A DNA stretch of 64,000 nucleotides from Brachionus manjavacas (lineage: Eukaryota; Rotifera; Eurotatoria; Ploima; Brachionidae). Each line of letters begins with the position of its first letter. Within the stretch, counting starts at the first letter, position 1. The position numbers were made by a program, and so were the translations under genes. This document shows positions 1 through 11,917 of the stretch, piece by piece. The stretch spans positions 6,634,001 to 6,698,000 of the forward strand of contig JAHQIY010000004.1 in the NCBI GenBank assembly GCA_019054805.1, given 5' to 3'. The notes below the pieces were generated by a model. It was not told the DNA's origin. It did not search any database and saw nothing but the letters and a program-made list of their open reading frames with translations.

Positions 1-100
1 TGTGGAGAAAAAAAGTATAATAATGTCAAAATATCTTTTAAAGAATCTTATTTTTAACGATCTGTATAATGGAATATTTAAATAAACTCATTAATTTGTT

Positions 101-1664
101 TTATTTTTTTTTAATTTTCCTCCCAAAATTAGATACATCGGGTGCCAAATCAATCTTTTCTTTGGGATTGAAAAATTCAATGAACAAGAGTAGAAAATAA
201 TCCACGATGAATATGAACGATATAACAAAAAAACCAACATAGCCACATCGCCTGAAGCTGTAAAAATTTTGATGCTAATTTCGAGTATTTTCAAAATAAT
301 TTATGCTACCTGATAATTTTATCTATTAATGAATTTTTTTCACTAGTTCCTGAAATTAAATTATAAACCATTTCAGTTCTTTTTGCCACATTACGCCAAT
401 TGTACATTTTTCTAATCTCTTCATGCATCATAAAACTGTCAATTTTCTCTCCAGTTTTTATTCTTTCTATTGCAAATTCAACTTTTGCTATTAAGTCTGA
501 AACTGATGGTTCACATAAAGTGATCATCGAGTCAGGTAAAATTTCCGGAATACCGCCAACTTTTGTACTAACTACTTGTAATCTTTAGATTAAAAGGGTT
601 TAAATTTTAGATCAATTAATGAAATCAAAATAATTTACCCACAACTAGCCGCCTCTAAAATAGCAATGCAAAAGGCCTCTGTCAATGATGTATTTAAAAA
701 TATATGTCCTTTAACCAAACAATTTCTAACTTCTTGGTTTGGAATAGAACCTAAAAGAGTAACCCTATCATGCAATTTATACCGATCTTTAATCTCTTCT
801 ATTAGCACCATTTTAGGACCACTTCCAGCTTATAAAATTTTAAAGTAAATTGTAATTTATTTGTAAGGAAACGTTCAATACCTATCAGAAAATCTACATT
901 TGGATATTTTTTACAGATTTCTGGTATAATCCCTATCAACAAATCTGTTCCTTTTCTGTATACCAGTCTACTCACAACTACAATTACAACTTTGAAAAAA
1001 AATTTAAAAAAAATTAAAAATTAAAAAAAAATCTTAACTACTTCTGTCAAATGGTGCTGAGTTTGGTTCGGGTGTAAAAATAGAACTGTCAACTGCATTA
1101 GGTATCACAGAAATTTTTCTCGGATCTTTTATATTAGCTCTCAAAAAAGTGTTTTCTCGACAAGTATTCGAAACACAAATAACATGATCACTGATCGACA
1201 TTCCACATTCTAATAATTTGTTTGTTAAAATTGAACTCGCGTCAGCAAAACCAAATAAAGAATGATCTGTGTAGACCAATTTTAAGCCTAAAAGTTTAGC
1301 ATGGTACAATGTTTCTTCGGCTAAAACCGAAAATGCCTTCAAAAAATGTTAAAAAGCTATTTAAAATTTTAAGCAGGCACATTACTGAATGTCCATGCAC
1401 AATTGAAATTTGTTCTCTTATCAAAATATCTCTTATTATTGGCAATGTGGTCAAAACTGTTGGTAAAACGCATTGATTGTAAAATGGCACTAGTGGAATG
1501 TAGTACACTTTAAGACCATTTGTCATATATCTCACACCGTTTCTGTTATTATACAAATGGGTTATCACCACTACTTTATGACCAAGTTCTAATAGACACT
1601 GTGATAATTGGAAAATATGACTCTCTACACCGCCCATATTCGGATAAAAAAAATCCGATACCAT
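101..1664 (-). CDS. PIGA: PIG-A, GPI-anchor GlcNAc-transferase catalytic subunit
   Basis: Catalytic subunit of the ER GPI-GlcNAc transferase that adds GlcNAc to phosphatidylinositol, the first step of GPI-anchor synthesis. I join six exons: 1664-1386, 1336-1042, 989-882, 828-639, 582-310, 257-101; these total 1302 nt and encode 433 aa with in-phase GT-AG junctions. The protein opens with [16 protein letters not shown], the glycine-rich donor-site segment of GT4 enzymes, followed by [29 protein letters not shown] and the E-x7-E region [15 protein letters not shown], all strongly PIG-A-like. The last exon encodes a hydrophobic helix (about residues 392-415), the expected C-terminal membrane anchor. 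It is shorter than the human protein (484 aa) mainly because the long human N-terminal leader is absent; an in-frame TAA lies two codons upstream of the chosen ATG. Introns are 49-56 nt. An upstream non-coding exon is possible. Confidence 0.95.
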
Positions 1665-1942
1665 GCTTTATACAATTGATTTAGAGAAAATTTATTAATT
1701 GATAAGTTTAATTAACTGTTACCAAATAGAATGGCGTTTTTTATCCTTTTTTGGCATCTTTGTCTTTGATAAAATAAAATTGAAAATATTATTTTTTAAA
1801 TAAATTTATTTAATCTTAAAGTATTACTCTACTTTTTGATGAGTACAGTAGAAGATGTTAAAAAAAATAAAATCAATTAAATTTTATTGTGAAAATTTAT
1901 AAAAGATTTCTAATTAAAACTAAAAAAGGAAGGAAAAAAAAA

Positions 1943-4900
1943 TTATTTGTCATCAGCTTTATCAGTTGAGTTTAATGACGATATTGGCTTTGTAATTGTG
2001 GACGTGATACTTGAAGTTAATACTGAAGTAATACTTTGCGGTACGCTCATATTAAAATATGAAAAAGTCTTTTGTAAATTGGTATTAATTGTTGAAGTAG
2101 CTGCTTGAGTCAACCAACCGGCTGATTGTTTTTGATAATCAGTCAGGTATAACTCAGAACTTGCATCTATTGTGTTACCTTGCTTATAAATTTCTTTGGT
2201 GATTAACAAAACCGTATCTTCGGACTCCCTGAATATTAAGAAAATTATTAAAAATAAACAATTGAACAAAATTTCAGCTCTCTGCTTACCAATAACAAAG
2301 ATGAGCAGCTAAAGCGAATAAATACTCATTGAAACTCTCAAAAGGACTTTCCTGAAGAACATAATCTACTCTTCGGCCCTGGTTTAATTTTCCCAAGTCA
2401 ATTTTTTCCACCACATCAGTTTCTATCTGTGCCAAGCTTTCACTTGAAGAAACGATATCCATTTTATTTTCATTATCTAAATTTTCTTGCTGGGTTTCAA
2501 TCAATGTGGATGTTTCAATAGATGAACTTTGTTCAATCGAAACCAAATTTGAGCTAGAATTTCCAATTCGATTGAAATTCGAGATAGAATTCCAAGCATT
2601 TTTTAGCTGACCGACCATTTTTTCCTTAAAATCAATTCCAACTTTTGACAAGCCAACAAGTTCTATGAAAGAGTATTAAACAAGTTAAAGATAAATTGAT
2701 TGAGGAAGATCCTAAAAAGCAATCAACAATTGAAAAGTTTTTTACTTTAAGATAAAACAAAATTGAGAAAAGCATCAATTTGAATTTTAAATGTCCTAAA
2801 GCTTTTTTAATACCAAAAAAATAATTTAAAATAAACTTAAATTGAAATACAGTCCTTGAAATTGTTGATTTTTTTTTAAAAATTAACTTCAATATTTTGT
2901 ATTCACCAGCTTAATCATATTTTTAAATTTTTGAATATTTTTCCTTGATTTGATTACAATGATTTTTTCATGATATTTTTATGCTTTTCTGATATTTACC
3001 CAAATAAATTGTAAAATTACCTAAATGCATCCTTTTTCTGCCTTTGTGGTGAGGCATTAGCACTGGCTTCAAAACTTTCGGATTTATTAATGGCTCAAAT
3101 CTATACGCCACAGGGTCAAACTTTGAAAAAAAATTATTTAAATTTAGGTTTAGTTAAAAAAAGATAAATACTGGATGAAATATATTGAAAAATGAATTGC
3201 AAGTTGGAAATTTGAAATCAGTGTTGATTTTATCTTCACCTCTTACTGTCAAAAATACTGCAATGGGTGAGCCTAATGCAAAAAAATTTTCCACTTTGAA
3301 ATTTAATCTTGGGTATTCGATAATCAGCTGTCCAGTTCCAGCAGTACCATAATTACAGTTAGTCTCATGTATTTGATCACTTAAATTAGAATTCAATCTT
3401 GTTAAATTCTTCTTAATTCTTGATTGAACTTGAATTTTGTCTTTTTGCACCAATTTTGTTTTTATTTCGTTTAAAATAATTTTTCTAGGACCCATTGGTA
3501 TTCCTAATGAAACCAAATCAGACTCGGTCATTAACTCGAGACTTTTAATGCAAATTTTTTCATTTTCAAAAAATTTTTTGAACTCAAATAAATTTAATTT
3601 TTTTAAAAATGAATCCAAATTTTCATCTTTTTCTGTCTTTTCGACATTAATTTCTTGTTTATCCTCTTCAGATTGATTTGCCAATAAGTCATAAAGAATT
3701 ACTGATCCTAGAGAATGGCCGATCAAAGAAATAGTACCTTTAAAATTTGGATTCTTTTCCATAAATATTTTTGACAATCGATTGAGTTCATTGCCCACCT
3801 TGCTGATTATAGTCTAAAATATTTCTAAAGTTTTAATTTATTTACTTAACTAATTATCTTTTGCATTACTTGACAATAAATAGGACTTGTATAAAAAAGT
3901 ACATCTAAAATAGTTGAGTTCGAAAATTGTCTCAGTTTTGGAATGCTGGTCAAAGTTATTGACTTCAAGTTCCTTATTATTTCATTAATTTTATATTAAA
4001 TTTTTTGTAACTAATCAAACTCGTCGACTCCAGTTTGATCATGAAGCTCTTCATGCCAGGTAATAGGTAAAAATTCAATCCGCCCACTAAGCTTATTTTT
4101 TTCAATGTGTTCTTTTAAATGGGAATCGATAATATAAGATCCGATTGTGCGAAAATCGTCAACTTAATCAAAAAATTTATCTATCTTATTTTTTAAGAGA
4201 TAATGATCATTATCGAAAAAAATAAAATTTGCTCCATTAATATTTTAATATTTTAATATTTATTAAATAAATATTTTTTTTTAATGAAAATTTGTGATGC
4301 CTCAATATCTTTAATTTTATGGATAGCCCCTATTTTTATTTTTTTTTTTAAAGATATTTTTTTGGGAACAAAAATCGAAAAAATCAATCAAATTCATTTG
4401 ATTTTTTTATTAAACTTAATGACTATCAATTTTAACTCAGTTACCAGAAATGTATTTTATTTGAATGCAAAATTTAAAAAATTATTTATAATAAATTCAC
4501 ATATTGAGTGAACTCAATGTAATCAGTCCGGGTTTTTTTTTGTTAAATTGCAATTTAAACAGCTAATAAAAAAAAGCATGTTTTACAATAAAACCCGGAC
4601 TATTCACTCAATGTGATTTAAGTTAATAAACAATTTAATATGATATTTAGTATTAAGTAGCTAAGACTGAACAAATATTCAAAAAAATGAAAATGAAAAT
4701 TTGCTACATAATAGATTTTTTGTTATTAGTATTTCAAAATTTTCAATTTCAGAGAAACAAAAGGAACAAAAAAATTTTAACTTAAATTTGCATACTTATC
4801 AAATCATAAACTCATTATCTTTGATGCAAAGTATTATAATTTTGAGAAAATTAGAAAATTTTAATTTTAACTTTAAAACTAATGAACATTCAAAAGTCAA

Positions 4901-7818
4901 ATCACTAACTTTTTTTATCTTTTTTCAAGTCATAGTTATAGCTTTGACTTTAAATTTCGACTAAAAAATTAGCTTGATATATTAATTTTGAGTATTTTTT
5001 AAAAATCACTTCCAAAATTTTGAAAAAAAAATTTAATTTCATTATTATTTTGTAGCAAACTTTTTTGAAACTAATAATTATCATCTCTTAGTTATATTAA
5101 TTACCGCAGTCTTGAAGAGGTCTAAATTTGAAATCACATCCTTCACCAATTCCGTGAATTACAAAACAAAGATGGTCAAATTCTTGTATTTCATCAGGTT
5201 CTATTTTTTCAACAACTTCGTCAATTCCTCTTTTAACAACTTTGGGTCGCTTTCCCTCGCCCTTTTGAATATTAAACTAATAAGTGGTTTTATTTTTTAT
5301 AATACCTTTGCAACTCCTGATTCAGTTAATAAATCCGCTTGATCATAATGATACATTGTGTAGGGTGTATGAAAAATAAATGCTTCTTCATGTTCTGATT
5401 GATTTGATTTACTCTTAAATGTAATTTTTTTATGAAACGAATTGATTTTGACTGCTTTTTCATATTCTATCTTTAGGAGAACAAAATTGGTTAAAATTTT
5501 TAGTTTTAATATTGCAATTTTAATAGCTTTTCATCAACGATGCTTGATAATTAATTGAATTTTTTAATTTATCTGATTATTAACTCAATACATGAGGCTT
5601 TTCGTTTCAAAACTAATAAATCTTTTATTTCTACTAAACTTTAAAATCACAGCAGCTAAAATTTGAATAAAAAAAGGATTGAAATTTTTGAATATCTTTA
5701 AAGCATTCAAAAGAGTATTTTGGCCGTTCACATGAATTAATTTTCAAAGCAAGCAAATGGAACACATATTCTAGAACTTTGTTGGATATAAAAAAAGACA
5801 TATAATCTAAGATCCAATAAAAGACTTAAAGTGTCAAAAGATTAAGCGCAGCTTATTCTTTTTTATCATCAAAAAATATACTTATGAATAAAAATCTTTT
5901 ATTTCATAAAATGTTTTTTAGTTATTAAAAAATCTCACATCCTTGAATAACCAATCTTTCGCCCGAATTTTCTTCCCATGCTTTCCTAATGCAATTTTTT
6001 TTGAAAATTATCAATTTTTTTAATAAACATTTATTATTTATTTTAATCTGCATTTTTGCTGCATTGAATTTTTCAAATATTCTAAATTATAGGAATATTG
6101 GGTTTTTAGTTAATAAAAAGTTTTCATTTTGAATCATATATTTTAAATTGAAATAAATCTTTAATTAAATTTAAATATCGATGAATACATTTTATAAATG
6201 AATAAAGTTAATACAAATTTATTTTTTTTTGGTGAAAAATAAGAAAAATTATAAAAATCATAAAAAGAATTTGTCACGATTAAGAATTAAGTCATATGAG
6301 AATGAAGTCTGTTATTTTAAAAAGTGAGGTGATTAAATAAATTAGTCATTGGTTTTAAGCTGATTTAATTTTAAAATGAAAATTTTTTGTCTAGAATTTG
6401 AAATTTGCTAGAGAACCGGAAAAAGAAATTCAGTATAATTTCTTCCCAAAGATAATATGATATATTTTGTCATAAAATGTTATAAATGCTAGATTGATTA
6501 ACAGATTTGAACCAAAAACATTCGATGAAATCTTTGATTTGGTTTAGTAAATTTAAATAAGATAAGTTGATAGCACATTCAAAATTGATCAAATTTTTCA
6601 GGTCGGGTTTTAATAATATTTAATCCTATTTTAATTTAAGTGTTAAAAATAGATTTAATTTATTTAAATTAATGTGAATTTAAAATTTGTTTAACTCAAT
6701 TTTGAATAGTCTTGTTAGTTCTAATATAAACTAATTAAAGTTATTACTCATGCTGTTGATTTTAATTATCATTTTATTATTTGCCTCAAAATTAAAACAC
6801 GCGCACAAACTCATGCCCTCAGAAACCTTCCTTGGTTTTTTTTTTAATCTTAGATTTCAATTTAAATATTTAAAAAAATCCGTGCTGATTTGAAATGAAA
6901 TTCATTCATAAAAGATACTAAAAAAAAGCGATTTCTTTTAAATTTATACTCAAAAAGACAACTTCGATTAAATTTTAAATTTTACATTATCGATAATCGA
7001 ACATTTTTAAAATTGATTTAATCTAAATAAAATAAAATTTTACTTCTATATTTTAGAAAAAAGAACTAAACAAATGCAAAATTATCTCTACTTTTTTTTC
7101 CCATTCATCAAATATTTTAATAAGTAGCATAAAAAAAATTACTTCTTAGTGTTTCTATTTCGAAAAGACTAATTATATGTTGAATAATAAAAAAATGATA
7201 AAAGTTTTATTTCCAGAAATAATCAAAGCCTGACTTACAAAATTTTGCCATTAATTATCAAAACTTGAAGAAAAATATTCACACTTAAAGCACTTACCTC
7301 TAAGAATTCGGAATACTCTTCCAAATAAGGCTGATAATGAGTATCATCATTTTCTTTAAAAAACCACAGGCAACGTCTGACTTCACTTTTATTTTTATTT
7401 TCCCAATAGATGCTTCGCTTTTCTAAAGTAACCAGATCAACTTCAAAACGACCACCTTTTACACATACCAAATATTTATTATTTAATATCTGATTATCAT
7501 CTGCCCTCAATCTAAGTTCTGCAATGTTTTTTCTAATATAAAATTAATTTTGGTCAAATTTTATTTAAACGCATTGAATTACTTGTGATCCATAAAATTT
7601 CTTTCAAGAGCAGTTGAGTCTCTGTATGACAAAGGAATCCATACTTGTTTGTTCAAAATAGTTTCTGAATAAAACCAGTGATAGCTGATATGCTTATATT
7701 CATTAACTTCCTCGGTTACTTGAGGAGCATCGTTTGGACCTTTATCATTTGATGCAGCTAATTCATTAGTTTGACTATCACTCGGTAAGTAGAATAAATT
7801 ATCAAAATTTTCGCTCAT
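1943..7818 (-). CDS. DDHD2: DDHD1/2-family intracellular phospholipase (PA-PLA1-like)
   Basis: Intracellular phospholipase A1 / lipase acting at Golgi and ER membranes. Ten exons: 7818-7583, 7511-7298, 5470-5306, 5261-5105, 4162-4021, 3972-3870, 3813-3172, 3120-3021, 2662-2290, 2228-1943; 2418 nt, 805 aa, all phases consistent. Domains in order: WWE-like region (about 30-125, [18 protein letters not shown]), conserved FVIHGIG and TGVDE segments, lipase nucleophile elbow GHSLG at 371-375 (Ser373), SAM domain about 395-465 ending IPMGPRKI, then the metal-binding DDHD domain with [37 protein letters not shown] and [22 protein letters not shown] plus WWE fits DDHD2 rather than DDHD1 or SEC23IP. 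A Ser/Thr-rich C-terminal tail of about 70 residues extends past the usual end. The 1.8 kb third-exon-upstream intron (5471-7297) and the 0.9 kb one (4163-5104) hold AT-rich sequence; the latter carries a foldback repeat. ATG chosen at 7818. Confidence 0.93.
4497..4615. repeat. Foldback (MITE-like) element in DDHD2 intron
   Basis: The two ends are imperfect inverted copies: the right end read on the minus strand starts CACATTGAGTGAATAGTCCG, and the left end repeats the same blocks CACAT, TGAGTGA and AGTCCGGGTTTT with a short insertion. Total length is about 120 bp and the middle is AT-rich. This is the form of a small non-autonomous foldback or MITE. No flanking target duplication was established and no parent transposon is recognised. 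Confidence 0.5.
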
Positions 7819-8296
7819 TTTTTCTTTAAACAAAACTTAGTAACTAATTTTAAATTTTAAAATGGTTAGCAATTTACGTTATATAGTATTTTTCAAAGAT
7901 TTTTCGGAACAGTCTGATATTTTTTCATAATATATTTTAAAATGAGGATTATCTATATCAAGTCAATGAATCCTGAGCAAGTTATTAAAAATTGGTCTTG
8001 AAGAAAATATTTATAAATTTAAATGCTAATTTATTATTATGAAATAAAATTGTGATTCAAAATTGGTACAAATGTAAATTTACTAAAGCAAATTATTTTT
8101 ATTTTGAATTTACAATTGTGCTTTTAAAAAATAATTTATATGTTAAAATTTTCGTTTAGAAAAAAATTCCAAATAATGTGCACATTTTTTAGAATTGCTT
8201 CATTAATTAAAAAGATAGCTCAGCGATCTAAGCATCAAATTAATTCAATTTAACATAAAATTCAAATTTTAGAAATAAAAAAATAAAATTTTCAAA
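7819..8296. promoter_or_regulatory. Divergent intergenic region between DDHD2 and PBDC1
   Basis: 478 bp separate the start codons of the minus-strand DDHD gene and plus-strand PBDC1, so both promoters and 5' UTRs must lie here unless there are remote non-coding exons. The sequence is AT-rich without a TATA box, CpG cluster or motif that I can single out. The bidirectional-promoter role is inferred only from gene orientation. Confidence 0.45.
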
Positions 8297-10293
8297 ATGG
8301 AAAATCAGGGGTTAAACAATTTAGACACAGATGCCCAAAATTATATAAATGATGTAATAATGGACATTTTCAATTATTTATTTGCTTTGAATTTAATAAT
8401 TTTAGCCTCAAATCGAAATTCAATGGGCAATGAAAGCATTCCAACACGCTGAAATTCATTACAATGTACTTGAAAATATTTTAAAAACTCATTTTTAAAT
8501 TTCAATTTAGCTGTTGTGTGCTATTGAGCCCAAGCTACTCAAATTGACCAAGATTGATGATATTATATATGAAGAGTTTAGGCAATTATTTAAAAATTTG
8601 AAAGTCGATTCTATTGATGTAGATTTTATGAAATCGGCCGAACAAAAAGAAGTAAGCTTTTAAATTTTGAAATTCAATAATTATATTTTTAAGATTAAAA
8701 AATAATTTATTGCTCATTATTTTTCTTGATTCATGCAATCAAAGATAAAAAAATCTGACACATTTTAAAAATTATATTTGGATTCAGAATTCATTTCAAA
8801 TTTAAAGATAATGTAAATGAAAAAGAATTTTATTTGATATTCAGTAGTTTTTATAAAATTTAATTATCAATTTGTATATCTGATCAAGCAAAGTTTTTTT
8901 GTGTTTGTTTTTGTGAGAGTGTTTTTAATTTCAATCCTAATAATTCAAGATTTTGGGTAAGTACTGGGCTAACATTTAGTTTTAAAAATTTAAGAAAAAA
9001 TTAATTGAATTTTTAGTTTTCATCAATACAGTAAAGCAGGGTAGTAGTATAGTTTGTCTGTGAAAAGTGTAATCCCTTGCAGAACAGCACACTGCTTTTT
9101 ACAGAGTATTTTTATATTCGCTACTTACGTCTTTTCACGCCATTATTTATAGTCCCCTTAATACCATGTTCCATTGGAATTGATTCAACTGATAAAAAAC
9201 TGAATTTCGCCAAGTGATATGTTTTTAAGACTGATTAAAAGTTCATTATTTATTTAAATTTGAATTTTTAAAATTATTGATAAATTATTAAAATTTTAAA
9301 TAAAAGCTTTTTGAGGAATTTGTAGGCTTGTTACAACTGATGAAACTCAATAATACTAAATAGTACCTTTTCCAGTTATTTTTTTTTGGTGTAAAGCACA
9401 ATGCCATAAATTATAAAAATACTATAAGTTTGAACAAAAGTCTCGCTGTGTATTAGTATCTTTGAGTGTGACTTAACTTGTTTTTAAACTATAAATAATT
9501 TTAAAGTGTTTATTTTGATGATTATTACCTTACACTACTCTTCATTAAAATTCATTTAGCACCCAACTTACAAACAATAAATCAACAAGCCTTGTGACAC
9601 ACCAAACCAATACTTAGTATAGATTTAACCCTAACCCAATACTTTCAGCCAGCCTAGCACCAATCTACCCATGAACACTATGTGTCTTAAAAATCTTTAA
9701 TCCAATTTAGTAAAATATCATTTAATCGATATTAATTGAAAGATTTGAAGAATTTTTAATGTATATTTGCTAAAATTTATTATTTAAATATTGAAAAGAT
9801 AGCATCAAACAAACCTATTTTTTATTCATATTCATTCAAATATTTTATTTATCTCATTTTTTGAAAAAAAAAAAATTCTGAATAATTAAGGCTCAGTTAA
9901 TCAGAGAAAATTTCTTGTTTTTGCACTTTCACGGAATTAAAGAAAATAATAGATTTTGTAGATTTTGAGTAAAAAAATATTAATTAGTTTTTCTTAAAGA
10001 AAAAATTTAGAATTTTGTTTTTTAAAATTTCTATTATTATTTAAAAGCTCTAAATTTAATCTTAATGTTCATTTGAATAGTTATGGAGACCATTTTGTGA
10101 GAATTTTAAAGAAAGAGTCGAAGATTACAATATGGGAACTTTGCTAAGAATCGACGCAACCGGCGATTACAACGAAGAAAACACCACTTTGGTTCCAAGA
10201 ATACAATTCTTCGCTATTGAAATTGCACGAAACCGGGAAGGATACAACACGATTATCAAGGAAAAATTCAAAAAGCCATCAGCTGAAAAATAA
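8297..10293 (+). CDS. PBDC1: PBDC1, polysaccharide biosynthesis domain-containing protein 1
   Basis: Small conserved eukaryotic protein; the yeast relative (YPL225W) is reported as a co-translational chaperone for elongation factor eEF1A. Four exons: 8297-8353, 8406-8465, 8511-8651, 10081-10293; 471 nt, 156 aa, every junction in phase 0. Family landmarks are clear: QIEIQWAMKAFQHAEIHYN, EPKLLKLTKIDDIIYEEF, LWRPFCENFKERVEDYNMGT, LLRIDATGDYNEENT and IQFFAIEIARNREGYN. The basic tail is short (KEKFKKPSAEK) compared with the long Glu/Lys-rich human tail. Introns 1 and 2 are 52 and 45 nt but intron 3 is 1.4 kb and contains unusual sequence described separately. The stop lies 127 bp before the TSSC4 start codon on the same strand. 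Confidence 0.95.
8930..9690. other. Less AT-rich segment inside PBDC1 intron 3, unexplained
   Basis: Most of the 1.4 kb intron is ordinary AT-rich sequence, but around 9040-9185 and 9570-9680 the composition is clearly more balanced, with runs such as CTTGCAGAACAGCACACTGC and TTTAACCCTAACCC. No open reading frame, tRNA cloverleaf or known transposon end could be made out. It could be an inserted repeat, an intronic non-coding RNA or a retained regulatory segment. Confidence 0.3.
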
Positions 10294-10420
10294 TCCTTAA
10301 GCTAAAAATAAAATTTTAAATTTCATTTTATTTTGAAATAATTTACTATAAATTAAGAGGGGTGAAATAGCTCTTCGTTATTAATAGACTGAAACTTTCA
10401 CAGATTTTTAAGATTAAGAA

Positions 10421-11221
10421 ATGGAAACACTTCCATCAGAAATTAATAATTTTGAATCACGATCAAAATCAGTTTTCGATTCATTACTTTTGATAGAACA
10501 TAACCATAGAGAAAAAGAATGCGAATATGTAAATCAAACTGAAGAAATTGTCAATCAGAAAGACTTTGATCTAGAAAAACGTATTCAAAGTGATTCAGAT
10601 TTAGAATTTAAAATACCGTGTATAGACAGCTACAAAAGACAATTGAAAAATGCATCACATTCAGTTACAAAGCAACAAAAAAAAGATCCCGACCATATTA
10701 TTAATCCAGATAAATGGACTAAGTATTCATTAGAAGATGTAGATGCTTCACAAATGTCTGCCAGTGCCAATTTCTATGCCGCAATGAGTTTGATTAATGG
10801 CAAAAACAATGGACCAAAGAAAGACTTTCAGGAAACTTTAGGCGATATAGTCTACAACAAACCGATAGGTGCTAACAAAATGGAGACAAACAGGGATGCG
10901 TACCCTCAAGTTGGTAAATTTTTGCTAGAAAAACTAAGTGAGGAACAAGAGGAAATAAAAGATGATCTAGAAAAAATGGATATAAATGAGTCTTGTACAG
11001 ATCAAATTCATTTTAAAAAAAAATCTAAATCCAGAAATATAAGAGTTAACCGAAAGTCAAAAGAAGAAGACTTAGACTATAGCGAAATTATACCAGAAGA
11101 GCAACCACAAAATTTAGAAAAAAAGTCCCATGATCATGACGATGCTTTTGATGAATTTGATGGTTATCAAAATGATAGTGTCGAAGAGAATGAATTCGGA
11201 AATGACTTTGAAAAATTTTAA
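10421..11221 (+). CDS. TSSC4: TSSC4-like U5 snRNP assembly factor
   Basis: TSSC4 is a largely disordered nuclear protein that, in humans, binds U5 snRNP components and helps assembly of U5 and the tri-snRNP. This single-exon ORF encodes 266 aa. The diagnostic blocks are the N-terminal KSVFDSL (residues 16-22) and NPDKWTKYSLEDV (95-107) followed by an Ala/Ser helix with SANFYAAMSLI; the rest is acidic and low complexity, as expected for the family. The C-terminus is strongly Asp/Glu/Phe-rich. It lies 127 bp after PBDC1 and 135 bp before TMEM128, all on the plus strand, with AATAAA-type signals near 11264. Identification rests on the two short motifs, so it is good but not certain. Confidence 0.8.
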   Translation: METLPSEINNFESRSKSVFDSLLLIEHNHREKECEYVNQTEEIVNQKDFDLEKRIQSDSDLEFKIPCIDSYKRQLKNASHSVTKQQKKDPDHIINPDKWTKYSLEDVDASQMSASANFYAAMSLINGKNNGPKKDFQETLGDIVYNKPIGANKMETNRDAYPQVGKFLLEKLSEEQEEIKDDLEKMDINESCTDQIHFKKKSKSRNIRVNRKSKEEDLDYSEIIPEEQPQNLEKKSHDHDDAFDEFDGYQNDSVEENEFGNDFEKF

Positions 11222-11356
11222 ATATTTTGTAAATTTGTGTAAATTTTGATAAAAAATTAAACAATAAATAAACCTTGAATAAGAATTTCAAAATTTAATT
11301 CATTTTGTTAAGTATTTCTAATCATTTTATTTCTTTTTATTTAGATTTGAATAAAA

Positions 11357-11917
11357 ATGCACGATTCTGACTTAAGATTTCGAGGCGAGATTTCAACAGG
11401 CAATTTGAATAACTTGGTCGATAAACATGAATCAAAAGATCAGGAAAAAGTTAAAAATGTACTTCATAAACAACAGCAAACTAGTTTTCAGCATTCAACT
11501 TTGTCCTTGGAAAATATATGTTGGCTAATTGCATCTACATTATGTTTGTATTTTACAAACATTCTGAGCGTTATTCTCTGGGATGATAGAATTAACAGAA
11601 GCTTGTTGTATGCTGCAATTTTATTTATTTCAGTCAATATACTCATAGGTGTGTACTTGATAATTTACTTGTCAAAGATCAAAGATATTCCATCCAGCAA
11701 ATGGAATGAATATAATCCCTATTTAATTCCAGTAGCTACAGGAGCTTTTGTTTCTGGATCGATAATGTAAAATTAAAATTAAATTTTTAAATCTTAATTT
11801 AATTTTTTTATTAGAATGATTATTTCATTATGGCCAGTTTATAGTTGGTTAACAGCGCCTATACTTTTCACAATATTTATGGGATTTATAGTGTTAATAA
11901 TTAACATTCCAATTTAA
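11357..11917 (+). CDS. TMEM128: TMEM128-like four-helix membrane protein
   Basis: Two exons, 11357-11766 and 11815-11917 (513 nt, 170 aa; intron 48 nt, donor GTAAAA, acceptor TTATTAG). The product has a hydrophilic N-terminus of about 48 residues and four hydrophobic segments (about 50-70, 80-101, 118-138, 147-168). The pattern, the YNPYLIPVATGAFVSGSI block and the closing WSLL-type helix with TAPILFTIFMGFIV match the TMEM128 family, small ER membrane proteins of unknown function, and length agrees with human (165 aa). A pyrimidine-rich stretch ending in TTATTTAG sits 12 bp upstream of the ATG with no nearby upstream donor, a possible trans-splice acceptor or the 3' end of a 5' UTR intron. 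Confidence 0.85.

Noticed and set aside
4284-4964. Open frames of 75 and 87 codons on the plus strand
   Set aside because: Inside a DDHD2 intron, Ile/Phe/Asn/Lys-rich as expected from random AT-rich sequence.
9624-9640. CCCTAACCC as an interstitial telomere
   Set aside because: Only about one and a half repeat units; too short.
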